A stretch of DNA of 49,587 bases, from assembly GCA_902782445.1 (NCBI GenBank), contig CACZNC010000023.1, positions 1-49,587 of the forward strand, given 5' to 3'. The notes under the pieces were generated by a model that saw only the letters and a program-made list of their open reading frames with translations, ran no database searches and was not told the origin of the DNA. Made by a program: the position numbers and the translations under genes. This DNA comes from an uncultured Ruminococcus sp. (GTDB lineage: Bacteria; Bacillota; Clostridia; Oscillospirales; CAG-272). Positions 31,608-39,682 of the stretch are shown here, one piece after another (the stretch's first letter is position 1; each line of letters opens with the position of its first letter).

Positions 31608-32666
31608 TCAGTACGTCCCCTCTTCCTTCACCGCTTCGACGATGGCCTTCATGTTTTCGAGGGACACGCTGTTCGGGATCGAATGGTCGGAGGAGAAGAT
31701 GTAGCCGCCGTTTTCCTTCAGCTTCGGGATCAGCCGCCGGATCTCCGAGACGATGGCCTCCCGGTCGTCCCACAGGACCGCGTTGATCCCGCCGTGCAGG
31801 ACCAGTTTGTCCCCATACTTCTCTTTCAGAAGCAGCGGATCCATCCCGGCCTTGACTTCCAGGGGGTTGAGGGCGTCGATGCCGATCTCCACGAGGTCGT
31901 CCACCCGGGTCATCACGTCCCCGCAGGAATGCAGGTGCGCGTAGATCCCCCGTTCGTGGGCCCAGTCCACCGCCCGTTTGTGGGTGGGGCGGAGCAGTTC
32001 GCGGTACATCTCGTTCGAGAAGAAGGTCGTCCCCTTGTAGCCCATGTCGTCCGGCCACTTGATCGCATCGAAGCGGTACCCCGCGTCCCAGATCCGGCCG
32101 AAGAGGGCGATGCAGCTGTCGAGGTAGGTGTCGAACATGTCCCGCACCCAGTCCGGGTCCTCGACCATGGCGACGAGCACCGTCTCCGTCCCCGCCATCC
32201 ACGAGTGGGTCACGTCGAAGCCGAACCAGAACCCCGCCTCGATCCACTGTCCCTCCGCGCGGATCCGGTCGTAGTTCTTTTTCAGCGCGTCCCAGGGGAT
32301 CCGGTCGTCTTCGAGGGTCATTCTGGCCTTCGCGTCCGCCCACGCCTCGGGGTTCTGTACCTTGTAGTCGAGGAATTCCGGGGTGGAATCCAGTTCCTTG
32401 AAGTTTTTCAGCGTCACGCCCCAGGGAGTCGTCGCGATGGTGTACCGGTCGGTGTCCTCGAGGACCTTCACCTCGTACCGGGGGGTGATGTCCACGCCGA
32501 TCGACCAGACCTTGTCGACGCCGAAATAGTCCCGCCAGTCGACCCCCTCGGGCATTCCCTCCCGATGCCACCGTCTGAGGGTCCCCGCCCACGGGCTGTC
32601 GATGATCGGGACGCGGTCCGCCTCGCGGTGCTCGAACATCCGCCGGAATCGTTCGTATGTCGTCAT
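31608..32666 (-). CDS. Uroporphyrinogen decarboxylase-family protein (MtaA-like)
   Basis: This 352-residue member of the UroD/MtaA/cobalamin-methyltransferase superfamily has conserved blocks RVPIIDSPWAGT, the central IKWPDDMGYKGTTFFS, GIYAHLHSCGDV (the HxCG metal site) and LHGGINAVL. The His-x-Cys-Gly motif supports a zinc-dependent methyltransferase rather than true HemE, which lacks it. Many such orphan proteins in gut Clostridia have no known substrate. The ATG at 32666 has GGAGGT upstream; the much longer open frame beyond is shadow of the transporter gene. It follows the EamA gene by 44 bp. Confidence 0.9.
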   Translation of the reverse strand: MTTYERFRRMFEHREADRVPIIDSPWAGTLRRWHREGMPEGVDWRDYFGVDKVWSIGVDITPRYEVKVLEDTDRYTIATTPWGVTLKNFKELDSTPEFLDYKVQNPEAWADAKARMTLEDDRIPWDALKKNYDRIRAEGQWIEAGFWFGFDVTHSWMAGTETVLVAMVEDPDWVRDMFDTYLDSCIALFGRIWDAGYRFDAIKWPDDMGYKGTTFFSNEMYRELLRPTHKRAVDWAHERGIYAHLHSCGDVMTRVDDLVEIGIDALNPLEVKAGMDPLLLKEKYGDKLVLHGGINAVLWDDREAIVSEIRRLIPKLKENGGYIFSSDHSIPNSVSLENMKAIVEAVKEEGTY

Positions 32667-32710
32667 ATCCGTACCTCCGTATGAAAGGCTGTGAAGCAGA
32701 TTATTCCGTG

Positions 32711-33613
32711 TCAGTCTCCGGTCTTCTGGCTCTTGTCCGGGATGATCTCGCTGATGAATGCCGCGGCGAGGATCAGGGCGGCTCCGGCCCATCCCGCGGG
32801 GGAGAGAGGTTCGCGCAGGAATGCCGCCGAGCAGAGCACCGACACCACAGGCTCGAGATAGCCGAGGATCGCCACAGTCTGGACCGGAAGACTCCCCATC
32901 CCGCTGAAATACAGGCAGTAGGCGAAGCCCGTGTGCACGACGCCCAAAAGGAGCACGATGAGTCCCGACCGCAGATCCGGCATCGGGACCGTTCCGCCGT
33001 TTTTCGCGAGCACGTAGGGGAGGATCGTGACGGCCGACACCGCCAGCTGGACCGCCGCCTTGACGAGGGGAGGGACCCCCTTGATTTTGCGGTTGCAGAG
33101 TACGATCCCCGCGAAGCACAGGGCCGCGATCAGCCCGGAGGTTACGCCCGCGGGATTCGGAGCGGCGGCAGATCCCCCGATCACTCCGGAGACCAGCGCG
33201 ATCCCGAACAGCGCCGCGAGGACGCAGGGGAGCTTGCGCGGATCCGGCTTTTCCCGCAGGAAAATCGGAGCGGTAAGCACCACGATCACCGGGGCCATGT
33301 AGTTGCACAGGCTCGCCACCGCCACCGTCGTGATGGTGTAGGCCGCGAAGAGGAAGATCCAGTTCAGCCCGAGGAAGACCCCGGAGAGAAGGAGCCATTT
33401 CGCGTTCGCGCGCAGGACGGGCGGCAGATCCTCCCCGCCGTCCCTCCGCGGTTTCAGGGCGAGGAAGAAGAAGAGAAAGAGGGATCCGATCACGCCCCGG
33501 CCCAGAGCCACGACCTCGCTCGGCAGATCGACGAAGCGCAGAAAGGTCCCGATGGTGCCGTAGAGGATCACCGCCGCGACGTATTTCAGCCGTTCGAGAT
33601 TCGTTCCGCTCAT
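32711..33613 (-). CDS. EamA/DMT-family transporter
   Basis: This 300-residue protein has ten membrane helices in two EamA repeats (first around residues 10-140, second 155-290 with GVVHTGFAYCLYFSGM and LGYLEPVVSVLCSAAFL). Members export amino acids, metabolites or drugs. It is preceded by a strong promoter and followed by the UroD-family gene, suggesting exchange of a related metabolite, but the cargo is unknown. Confidence 0.92.
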   Translation of the reverse strand: MSGTNLERLKYVAAVILYGTIGTFLRFVDLPSEVVALGRGVIGSLFLFFFLALKPRRDGGEDLPPVLRANAKWLLLSGVFLGLNWIFLFAAYTITTVAVASLCNYMAPVIVVLTAPIFLREKPDPRKLPCVLAALFGIALVSGVIGGSAAAPNPAGVTSGLIAALCFAGIVLCNRKIKGVPPLVKAAVQLAVSAVTILPYVLAKNGGTVPMPDLRSGLIVLLLGVVHTGFAYCLYFSGMGSLPVQTVAILGYLEPVVSVLCSAAFLREPLSPAGWAGAALILAAAFISEIIPDKSQKTGD

Positions 33614-33654
33614 GCGCCTCCCTTCCCCTTCCGCCTTTTTTCGTTTTCATCCCC

Positions 33655-33683
33655 ATTATATCAGCGCGGGGGTCCGCTGTCAA
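33655..33683 (-). promoter_or_regulatory. Sigma-A promoter of the EamA-UroD unit
   Basis: TTGACA (33678-33683), a 17-bp spacer and TATAAT (33655-33660) on the minus strand. Confidence 0.85.
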
Positions 33684-33754
33684 CGGGAGGGCGGGTATTT
33701 CCGCGGGATTTCGCCGGGGGGCGTCCCCGAATTTCTGAAATTTGCCCGATTCCC

Positions 33755-33783
33755 TGTACAAATTGGCTCCGATGTGGTATAAT
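33755..33783 (+). promoter_or_regulatory. Sigma-A promoter of the esterase pair
   Basis: TGTACA (33755-33760), a 17-bp spacer and TATAAT (33778-33783) with TGTGG extension on the plus strand. Confidence 0.7.
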
Positions 33784-33835
33784 CGGGGCGGAGTATTTTG
33801 AAAATCCGCCGTTTTCGGCAAAGGAGGACCGCACT

Positions 33836-34627
33836 ATGGCATTTATGGAAGTCAATTTCTTCTCCGACGTCCTCGGGATGTGCATGTCGATGAACGTGGT
33901 GATCCCGCAGAGGACCTGGGGGAACATCGGCGTCGATCCGAAGGACGCGGGGGAGAGCTATCCCACCCTCTGGCTCCTCCACGGCATGAGCGACGACCAC
34001 ACGATCTGGGCCCGCCGCACGTCCGTGGAACGGTATGCCGAGGAACGCGGGATCGCCGTCGTCATGCCCACCACCTATCTCGGCTGGTACACCGACATGG
34101 CCTTCGGCTACCGCTACCGCACCTTTATCGGTGAAGAACTCCCCGCGATCTGCCGCTCCTTCTTCCCCGGCATGAGCGCGAAGCGGGAGGACAACTATAT
34201 CTCCGGCAATTCGATGGGCGGCTACGGTTCCCTGGCCCTCGCCCTGACCTATCCGGAGACTTACGGGGTATGCGCCCCCCTGTCCGCCGCCTTCGACCCC
34301 ACCCACCTTTACAACCCCGAGCACCCGGAGAACACCTTCTTCACGGATATCTTCGGCCCCATCGACGCCTTCGCGGGTTCCCCGAACGATCTCTTCCACA
34401 TGGCCGAGGTCAGAAAGAACGACGGCTCCCCCCTCCCGAAGCTCTTTATCGACTGCGGCGAAAGCGATTTCCTGCTCGCAGACAACCGCCGGATGCGCGA
34501 CCATCTGACCGCCCTCGGATACGACCTGACCTACCGGGAGCCGGACGGCGCGCACACCTGGGGCTTCTGGGACCGGGAGATCCAGAACGTTCTGAACTTC
34601 ATCGACGCGTACAGAAAGGAGAGCTGA
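33836..34627 (+). CDS. Esterase of the EstA/esterase D family, first of a tandem pair
   Basis: This 263-residue alpha/beta hydrolase resembles tributyrin esterase EstA and S-formylglutathione hydrolases. The nucleophile Ser126 is in GNSMGG, the acid probably in CGESDFLLADN, and the base His in DGAHTWGFW. WLLHGMSDD is the oxyanion-hole block. There is no signal peptide, so it is cytoplasmic. The ATG at 33836 follows AAAGGAGG. The second esterase begins 1 nt after its stop. Short-chain acyl esters, such as acetyl groups from imported sugars, are likely substrates. Confidence 0.92.
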   Translation: MAFMEVNFFSDVLGMCMSMNVVIPQRTWGNIGVDPKDAGESYPTLWLLHGMSDDHTIWARRTSVERYAEERGIAVVMPTTYLGWYTDMAFGYRYRTFIGEELPAICRSFFPGMSAKREDNYISGNSMGGYGSLALALTYPETYGVCAPLSAAFDPTHLYNPEHPENTFFTDIFGPIDAFAGSPNDLFHMAEVRKNDGSPLPKLFIDCGESDFLLADNRRMRDHLTALGYDLTYREPDGAHTWGFWDREIQNVLNFIDAYRKES

Positions 34628-34628
34628 C

Positions 34629-35417
34629 ATGGCGCTGGTACATACCCATTTCTTCTCGAACACCCTCGGGCGGGGCGTCGGCTGCGAAGTGATCCTGCCC
34701 CAGAAATCCACCCGTCTGATCGGCATGGACACGAAGGAAACCGGAAAGATCCCGGTCCTCTGGCTCCTGCACGGCGCGTCCGACGACGAAACGATCTGGC
34801 AGCGGCGCACCTCTATCGAGCGGTATGTCGCGCCCCTCGGGATGGCGGTCGTGATGCCGTCCGTCGAGGTCTCCGGCTACGCGGATCTGGCCCACGGCGG
34901 GAATTTTTACAGCTATGTGGCAAAAGAGCTCCCCGCGGTGATGGAGGGCTTCTTCGGCTTCTCCCGGGCGAGGGAGGACAATTTCGTCTGCGGTCTTTCG
35001 ATGGGCGGAGCGGGGGCCTTGAAGATCGGCCTCGCCAACCCGGAGAACTACGCCGCCATCGGATGCCTCTCCGCCGGGATCTTCAACCGCCGCCTGCCCT
35101 CCGACACGAAGCACATCGACCCCGAAAAGGACCGGGGCATGTACATCCGCTACGACGGCCGGGATCTGGAGGGCTCCGAAGAGGACCTCATCGGCAACGC
35201 GAAGAAGATCGTCGCCGAGGGCAAGCCGATCCCGCGGATCTACCACTCCACCGGCTCCGAGGACTTCCTGCTCGACTCCGCCCACTTCACCCGCGACTTT
35301 TTCACGGGCTTCGAGGGCAATCCCTTCGATTACGTCTACGAGGAAGATCCCGGCGCGCATACGTGGGAATACTGGGACGAGCATATTCAGAGGTTTTTGA
35401 AATACATCTCCGAGTGA
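34629..35417 (+). CDS. Esterase of the EstA/esterase D family, second of a tandem pair
   Basis: This 262-residue alpha/beta hydrolase is paralogous to the preceding gene in length and layout: WLLHGASDD, nucleophile Ser124 in GLSMGG, GSEDFLLDSAHF and base in DPGAHTWEYW. Divergence between the two is large, including the loop after the nucleophile, so they probably take different esters. It is translated from the same transcript, as only 1 nt separates the genes. A TAGTGGTTAGT-type repeat and the inverted-repeat arm follow. Confidence 0.92.
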   Translation: MALVHTHFFSNTLGRGVGCEVILPQKSTRLIGMDTKETGKIPVLWLLHGASDDETIWQRRTSIERYVAPLGMAVVMPSVEVSGYADLAHGGNFYSYVAKELPAVMEGFFGFSRAREDNFVCGLSMGGAGALKIGLANPENYAAIGCLSAGIFNRRLPSDTKHIDPEKDRGMYIRYDGRDLEGSEEDLIGNAKKIVAEGKPIPRIYHSTGSEDFLLDSAHFTRDFFTGFEGNPFDYVYEEDPGAHTWEYWDEHIQRFLKYISE

Positions 35418-35420
35418 GGA

Positions 35421-35625
35421 GTGATTAGTGGCCAGCAGCTAGTGGTTAGTAGTTAGTAGAACATCCTTCTGCTTTTTCCTCCGCTGAAACATAAAAATCC
35501 CGGGCTTTGCTTTTCGCTTGGCTCGGGATCCTTTTTCATTCCCCTCCGTTCAGGAGGTACATTTTGCTGAATGTGTAGGACAGCAGTTCGACTTCGCAGA
35601 GGCGGGTGCGGGGCTCTCCGTATTC
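35421..35625. repeat. Left arm of a long imperfect inverted repeat
   Basis: This arm combines a TAGTGG/TTAGT low-complexity array (35421-35463), the terminator of the minus-strand lipoprotein gene, and the last 90 bp or so of that gene. An inverted, diverged copy of the same succession lies at 36498-36712. Shared landmarks are TAGTAGAAC, AAATCCCGGGCT, GGCTCGGGATCC, GGAGGTACA and CAGAGGCGGGTGCGGG. Confidence 0.75.
35492..35529 (-). terminator. Terminator of the 35.5-kb lipoprotein gene
   Basis: On the minus strand ATCCCGAGC (35521-35529) pairs with GCCCGGGAT (35497-35505) at 8 of 9 positions, followed by TTTTAT. It begins 6 bp past the stop codon. Confidence 0.75.
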
Positions 35626-36360
35626 TGCGATCAGACCGTACTGTCCCTCGTGGACGGTCTGCCACGGATAGCCGGGGTCGGGGATCGAGGTGAACCTGAC
35701 CGTGGCCGTGACGACGGGTTTCCCGCCGAGGGTCAGGGCCGTGATCCGGATCGTGTACTCCCTGTCCGTGGGCGTGTCGGTCATGATGAGGGGATGCCCG
35801 GCTTCGACTATTTTTCCAATGGGGCAGATATTGACCGTGCAGGGGGCGTTCAGACGGATGCTCTCCCCGATCAGTTCCGGGGTGCCGTTGATCTTCGGGG
35901 AGTGCCAGAGGCGGATGCTGTCGTCCTTCGGGCTGATCTTCTCCACCTCCACCGGGCCCTCGTAGTCGATCTGCAGATTGAAATTCGCGTAGCCGATCGC
36001 CTTTCCCTTATCCCGCGCCATGTGGAGCGACATGGGGGCGGTGGTCCGGGGGATCCCCTCCTCCAGCGGCTCGAAGGCGAAGAGATCCTCGTTCGGGACT
36101 TCGGGCTCTCCCTCCCCCGGGATCCAGTACAGAAATCCGTCTTCCTTCCGCGGGTAGGTCCGCTCCGACTCCGGGATGAAGCCGATCGTCCCCTTTCCTT
36201 CGAGGTCCCGGTCCAGGGTCCACATGCTGAGCTTCATGACCTCCGTCATATCGACCGCCTCGCCCCCGCCTCCGTCAAGAGAACAGGACCCGGCAAACCA
36301 GGCGCAGAGAAGACAGACAAGCCCTTTCAGAAGAAGGGCCGTCATCCGGTTCCGTTTCAT
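35536..36360 (-). CDS. Lipoprotein of unknown function
   Basis: This 274-residue secreted lipoprotein has a signal (TALLLKGLVCLLCAWF) and lipobox AGSC. The mature part is beta-rich, with IRLNAPCTVNICPIGK and YTIRITALTLGGKPVVTATV suggesting an immunoglobulin-like C-terminal domain. I do not recognise a family. The ATG at 36360 has AGGAGG 6 nt upstream, and the promoter lies just beyond, so the longer frame reaching 36621 is not the real start. Its 3' end is duplicated in inverted orientation upstream of its own promoter. Confidence 0.82.
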   Translation of the reverse strand: MKRNRMTALLLKGLVCLLCAWFAGSCSLDGGGGEAVDMTEVMKLSMWTLDRDLEGKGTIGFIPESERTYPRKEDGFLYWIPGEGEPEVPNEDLFAFEPLEEGIPRTTAPMSLHMARDKGKAIGYANFNLQIDYEGPVEVEKISPKDDSIRLWHSPKINGTPELIGESIRLNAPCTVNICPIGKIVEAGHPLIMTDTPTDREYTIRITALTLGGKPVVTATVRFTSIPDPGYPWQTVHEGQYGLIAEYGEPRTRLCEVELLSYTFSKMYLLNGGE

Positions 36361-36415
36361 ATTCATCCTCCTGTCGCGCCGGATAAAGTCCGAACGGTCG
36401 GTCCCGGCTGTTATG

Positions 36416-36444
36416 ATTCTATCACCACCCGCCCGATTTGTCAA
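36416..36444 (-). promoter_or_regulatory. Sigma-A promoter of the 35.5-kb lipoprotein gene
   Basis: TTGACA (36439-36444), a 17-bp spacer and TAGAAT (36416-36421) on the minus strand. Confidence 0.8.
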
Positions 36445-36492
36445 GACAAAAGGACAAAATTCAAGAAAATCAAAATGCCCCTCCCCTATCCA

Positions 36493-36568
36493 CCCCGGAA
36501 TACGGCCCCCGCACCCGCCTCTGCTGTCCGCACTTTCAGCGAAGTGTACCTCCCGGATGGAGGCGAAG
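36493..36568 (+). pseudogene. Remnant of the 3' end of a paralogous lipoprotein gene
   Basis: The plus strand here resembles the last 30 or so codons of the neighbouring minus-strand lipoprotein gene (GAATACGG, CCGCACCCGCCTCTGC, CTGTCC, TTCAGC, TACCTCC, GGAGG). The remnant has a small deletion and a net frame change, so it no longer encodes the same C-terminus, and no upstream part of the gene remains. A matching terminator follows. Together they suggest that a second, oppositely oriented copy once stood here. Confidence 0.5.
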
Positions 36569-36712
36569 AAAAAAGGATCCCGAGCCAGCAAAACGCCGAG
36601 CCCGGGATTTTTCAGTCTCAACAGAGAAAACAGCGGATGAAGTCAGGCAATTGTGCATTTCGTTCTACTAGCCACTAGCCACTAACGACTAGCCACTCCT
36701 ATAGCCACTCCC
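36498..36712. repeat. Right arm of the long imperfect inverted repeat
   Basis: This is the inverted counterpart of 35421-35625. It contains the gene remnant, its terminator, and a TAGCCACT array (about 36667-36710). The region 36361-36729 between the lipoprotein start and the next gene holds only this arm and the lipoprotein promoter. Confidence 0.7.
36577..36612 (+). terminator. Terminator following the gene remnant
   Basis: ATCCCGAGC (36577-36585) pairs with GCCCGGGAT (36600-36608) at 8 of 9 positions, then a T-run. It is a near copy of the terminator at 35492-35529 in the opposite direction. Confidence 0.65.
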
Positions 36713-36729
36713 AACTCCTAACTTCTCCC

Positions 36730-38217
36730 TTATTCTCCCGCGCCGATCTGCTTTTTCAGTCTTTTGACTTCCGAGTCGACGCTCTTTTTCATGGTCTGGA
36801 GAACGGAACCGAAATTGCCGGCAAGTCCCACGAAGGAGCCTTTCAGGAGTTTCGCCGCGACCTGTTCCTGCCAGGCGTTGATGCCGAAGTCGAAGTAGAT
36901 CCCCTCAAAGGCGAGGGAGAGCATTTCGGCGGATTCGGCGTCCCGGGCGTATTTGGTCTTGACGAGGGTCTCGATGTACTCGGGGACGATGTTCTGCTGG
37001 GTGTAGAAGGCCATCGCTTCGAGGAGCATCCCGATGTATTCCGACTGGGAGGCGTCGTAGGACATGGGGAGGACGGAAAGTTCGGCTCCGAAGGACGGGG
37101 CGTAGTAGACCTCCTGCTGTTCGTCGTACTTCGGGACGGGGATGAATCCGAAATCAAAGTCGTAGTCCCGCATGGACGACAGGCTGTTCGGGTTGCTGGT
37201 GACGAAGAGGCAGCGGCCGTTTTTGAAGGTCCCGGCGGTCATGGGATCGGTGGAGTCGATGTTCTGGTTGGTGCTGGGGTACCATCCGCCGTGGGAGGAG
37301 ACGTCGATGATGTGCTGCATCTTCGTGATGGCGAGCTCGTCCTCGGGAAGGCCGAAGACCGGGAATCCGTCCGCGTCCTGGGTGATGAGCGGGATGCCGG
37401 AGCCGAAGATCATGCGCAGGAAGTGTTCCTTGACGGAGCTTTCGACGCCGAACTGGTCCTCGCCGGTGGTCTGGCTGTCGCCGTTGATGTCGAGGTTCAC
37501 GGCGTCCGCCATGGCCATCATATTGTCGACGGTCCACTCGTTGTTCTTCACGTACTCATAGGGAGAGGTGAGGGAATAGCGGCTGACCATTTCGGTGTTG
37601 AAGGCGTAGCCGCCGGCCCGGGAGAGGACGCTCAGGCTGAAATTGCCGGAGGCCGCGTACTGGACCCCGCCCATCAGGAAGATGGAGGAGGCGTAGGGAT
37701 TCCACCACTGTTCGTCGAGGGAGATATAGGGCAGCTGCTTCATGTCCGCGAGGGACTTGATGGCCCCGGTGATGCGCAGATCGTACATCATGCAGAGGTC
37801 GTAGCTGCTGTCGCCGGAGGTGGCGAGCTGGGTGACGAGATCGGGGTTGACCTGATCCCGCGTTTCGGTGACGATCTTCGCGTTGAAGCGGTTTTCGAGG
37901 GTCTCGGCGCGCTTGAAGATGGCGTCGTTCAGAGCCTCGCCGGTGAGTTCTTCGGCTTCGAGGACGTTGTAGGCCCAGGCGAGCCATTCCTGGCTGTGGT
38001 GGAGGATGTTGAACTCGAACCCGCCCATGTCGGTGTCGGGAAGCCCGTCGGTGAGTTCGGTCTCTTCGGGGGCTTCGGGGGCGGGGGCATCCGTCGGATT
38101 ATCGTTTACGGCGGCGGGGGCGGTCTCACCCTCGTCCGGGGCGTTTTCCGCGCATCCGGCAAAAGTACCTGCGAGCAGGAAGAGCGCGAGCAGAAGGGCG
38201 ATCAGGCGTCTGTTCAT
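36730..38217 (-). CDS. Extracellular solute-binding lipoprotein without linked permeases
   Basis: This 495-residue lipoprotein resembles ABC-type family 1 sugar-binding proteins of Clostridia. The signal ends in FAGC (Cys22), followed by an acidic/Pro linker (about 23-60). The two-lobed binding fold includes GEALNDAIFKRAETLENRFNA-type helices, a calcium-loop-like NLDINGDSQTTGED, and FGFIPVPKYDEQQ, a stretch typical of these binding proteins. The usual two permease genes are absent on either side, so its partners must be elsewhere. Oligosaccharides are the likely ligand class. It has its own promoter and is divergent from the cation-efflux gene. Confidence 0.9.
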   Translation of the reverse strand: MNRRLIALLLALFLLAGTFAGCAENAPDEGETAPAAVNDNPTDAPAPEAPEETELTDGLPDTDMGGFEFNILHHSQEWLAWAYNVLEAEELTGEALNDAIFKRAETLENRFNAKIVTETRDQVNPDLVTQLATSGDSSYDLCMMYDLRITGAIKSLADMKQLPYISLDEQWWNPYASSIFLMGGVQYAASGNFSLSVLSRAGGYAFNTEMVSRYSLTSPYEYVKNNEWTVDNMMAMADAVNLDINGDSQTTGEDQFGVESSVKEHFLRMIFGSGIPLITQDADGFPVFGLPEDELAITKMQHIIDVSSHGGWYPSTNQNIDSTDPMTAGTFKNGRCLFVTSNPNSLSSMRDYDFDFGFIPVPKYDEQQEVYYAPSFGAELSVLPMSYDASQSEYIGMLLEAMAFYTQQNIVPEYIETLVKTKYARDAESAEMLSLAFEGIYFDFGINAWQEQVAAKLLKGSFVGLAGNFGSVLQTMKKSVDSEVKRLKKQIGAGE

Positions 38218-38252
38218 GGCGGCCTCCTTGTGGATCCGGTGATTTCGCCTTT

Positions 38253-38281
38253 ATTATAGCAGATTCCCGGACGCAATGCAA
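38253..38281 (-). promoter_or_regulatory. Sigma-A promoter of the solute-binding protein gene
   Basis: TTGCAT (38276-38281), a 17-bp spacer and TATAAT (38253-38258) on the minus strand. Confidence 0.8.
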
Positions 38282-38363
38282 GGGGTGTCTCCCCGGGCGG
38301 GGACGAAATTCTCCCGTCACGCCCGCAAAATGTAAATCCGCTGTGAACTTTTCGCCAAACCGC

Positions 38364-38392
38364 TTGACTTCCGGGCCCGGATTGCATACAGT
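38364..38392 (+). promoter_or_regulatory. Promoter of the cation-efflux gene
   Basis: TTGACT (38364-38369), a 17-bp spacer and TACAGT (38387-38392) on the plus strand. CATACAGT also matches the sigma-E -10, but the sigma-E -35 is missing, so sigma-A is preferred. Confidence 0.6.
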
Positions 38393-38471
38393 CTATGGAA
38401 ACGAACGGAACGGGCGGAGACGGCGTTGACCGCTGACCGCTCTTCCCTTTTCTACTCCGGGAGGCTTTCCG

Positions 38472-39572
38472 ATGGACCGCAGCGCAAAAATCATCCGGGT
38501 CAGCGTCATCGGGATCGGGGCGAATCTCGCTCTGGCCGCGTTCAAGGCAGCGGTCGGGGCGCTCGCCGGATCCGTCGCAGTCGTGCTGGACGCCGTCAAC
38601 AATCTCAGCGACGCCTTTTCCTCCGTCGTGACCATCATCGGCACCAAGCTCGCCGGCCGTCCCCCGGACCGCAAACACCCCTACGGGCACGGCAGGGTCG
38701 AATACATCTCCTCCGTCACCATCGCCGTTCTCGTGCTCCTCGCGGGCTTCGCGGCGTTCCGGGAGGCTCTCGGTGCCGTCATTCACGGGGAAACCGCGGA
38801 TTATTCCGTCCTCACCCTCGTCGTGGTCGGCGCGGCGGTGCTCGTCAAATTCTTCCTCAGCCGCTTCGTCAAGAAGTCCGGGGAGGCTCTGCACTCCGAA
38901 GCCCTCGCCGCATCGGGGACGGACGCCTTTTTCGACGCCCTCGTCTCGGCTGCGACCCTCGTCGGCGCGGCGGTGGGGATGCTCACCGGGCTCTCGGTGG
39001 ACGGATGGCTCGGGCTCTTCATTTCCGTCATGATCGTCAAGGCCGGCTTCGAGATTTTGATGGAATCCCTCTCGAACATCATCGGCACCCGGGTCGACGG
39101 CGAGCTCACAAAGGCCATCCGCGACCGCATCAATTCAATGGAAGGCGTGCTCGGCACCTACGACCTGATCCTGCACCGCTACGGCCCCGAAAAGCTGATC
39201 GGCTCCGCCCACGTGGAGGTCTCGGACCGGCTGACGGCAAGGGAGATCCATAAGCTCACCCGCTCCATCTCCGCGGCGGTGTACCGGGAATTCGGGATCG
39301 TTCTGACCGTCGGGATCTACGCCGCCAACGACGAGGACGAGGAATGCGCGGCCCTCAGAAAGAGCGTGGATGAGATCGTAGCCCACCACCCCGAAGTCCT
39401 CGGCATCCACGGATTCTACGCCGATCCCGGGACCGGCCGCGTTTCCTTCGACCTGCTCATGGACTTCTCCTCCGCCTCGAAGGACGTCTATCAGCACATC
39501 TGCGACGAGGTCCGTCAGGCTCACCCTGACTACACCTTCGACATCGTTCTGGACAACGATTTCAGCGACTGA
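38472..39572 (+). CDS. Cation diffusion facilitator (zinc/iron/manganese efflux)
   Basis: This 366-residue CDF transporter has six membrane helices followed by a cytoplasmic metal-sensing domain. The site-A motif is DAVNNLSDAFSS in helix 2 (Asp residues near 40 and 47), with HPYGHGRVEYISS after it and ASGTDAFFDALVS for helix 5. In place of the zinc-type H/D pair, helix 2 has D and D, which is also common in iron or manganese members, so the metal is not fixed. An extra 80 residues at the C-terminus resemble a second ferredoxin-like domain (HHPEVLGIHGFYADPGTG). It is monocistronic. Confidence 0.93.
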   Translation: MDRSAKIIRVSVIGIGANLALAAFKAAVGALAGSVAVVLDAVNNLSDAFSSVVTIIGTKLAGRPPDRKHPYGHGRVEYISSVTIAVLVLLAGFAAFREALGAVIHGETADYSVLTLVVVGAAVLVKFFLSRFVKKSGEALHSEALAASGTDAFFDALVSAATLVGAAVGMLTGLSVDGWLGLFISVMIVKAGFEILMESLSNIIGTRVDGELTKAIRDRINSMEGVLGTYDLILHRYGPEKLIGSAHVEVSDRLTAREIHKLTRSISAAVYREFGIVLTVGIYAANDEDEECAALRKSVDEIVAHHPEVLGIHGFYADPGTGRVSFDLLMDFSSASKDVYQHICDEVRQAHPDYTFDIVLDNDFSD

Positions 39573-39621
39573 GGGTCTTCCCCGCTCCGCCCGCTTCTTT
39601 TCATTATTCATAATTTCCCCC

Positions 39622-39650
39622 TTGTTCTTTCCCCCTTTCCGCGGTATAAT
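39622..39650 (+). promoter_or_regulatory. Sigma-A promoter of the MutS-like/Lrp/aminotransferase operon
   Basis: TTGTTC (39622-39627), a 17-bp spacer and TATAAT (39645-39650) on the plus strand. Confidence 0.75.
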
Positions 39651-39682
39651 AAATTGTATATGACTATTCACGGAGTACAAAA

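Noticed and set aside
32667..33821. Upstream extension of the UroD-family frame
   Set aside because: It overlaps the EamA transporter and its promoter in another frame. The ATG at 32666 has a proper ribosome binding site.
35518..36678. 386-codon plus-strand ORF across the lipoprotein gene
   Set aside because: Produced by the inverted arms and shadow coding. It has no ribosome binding site and contains the minus-strand gene and promoter.
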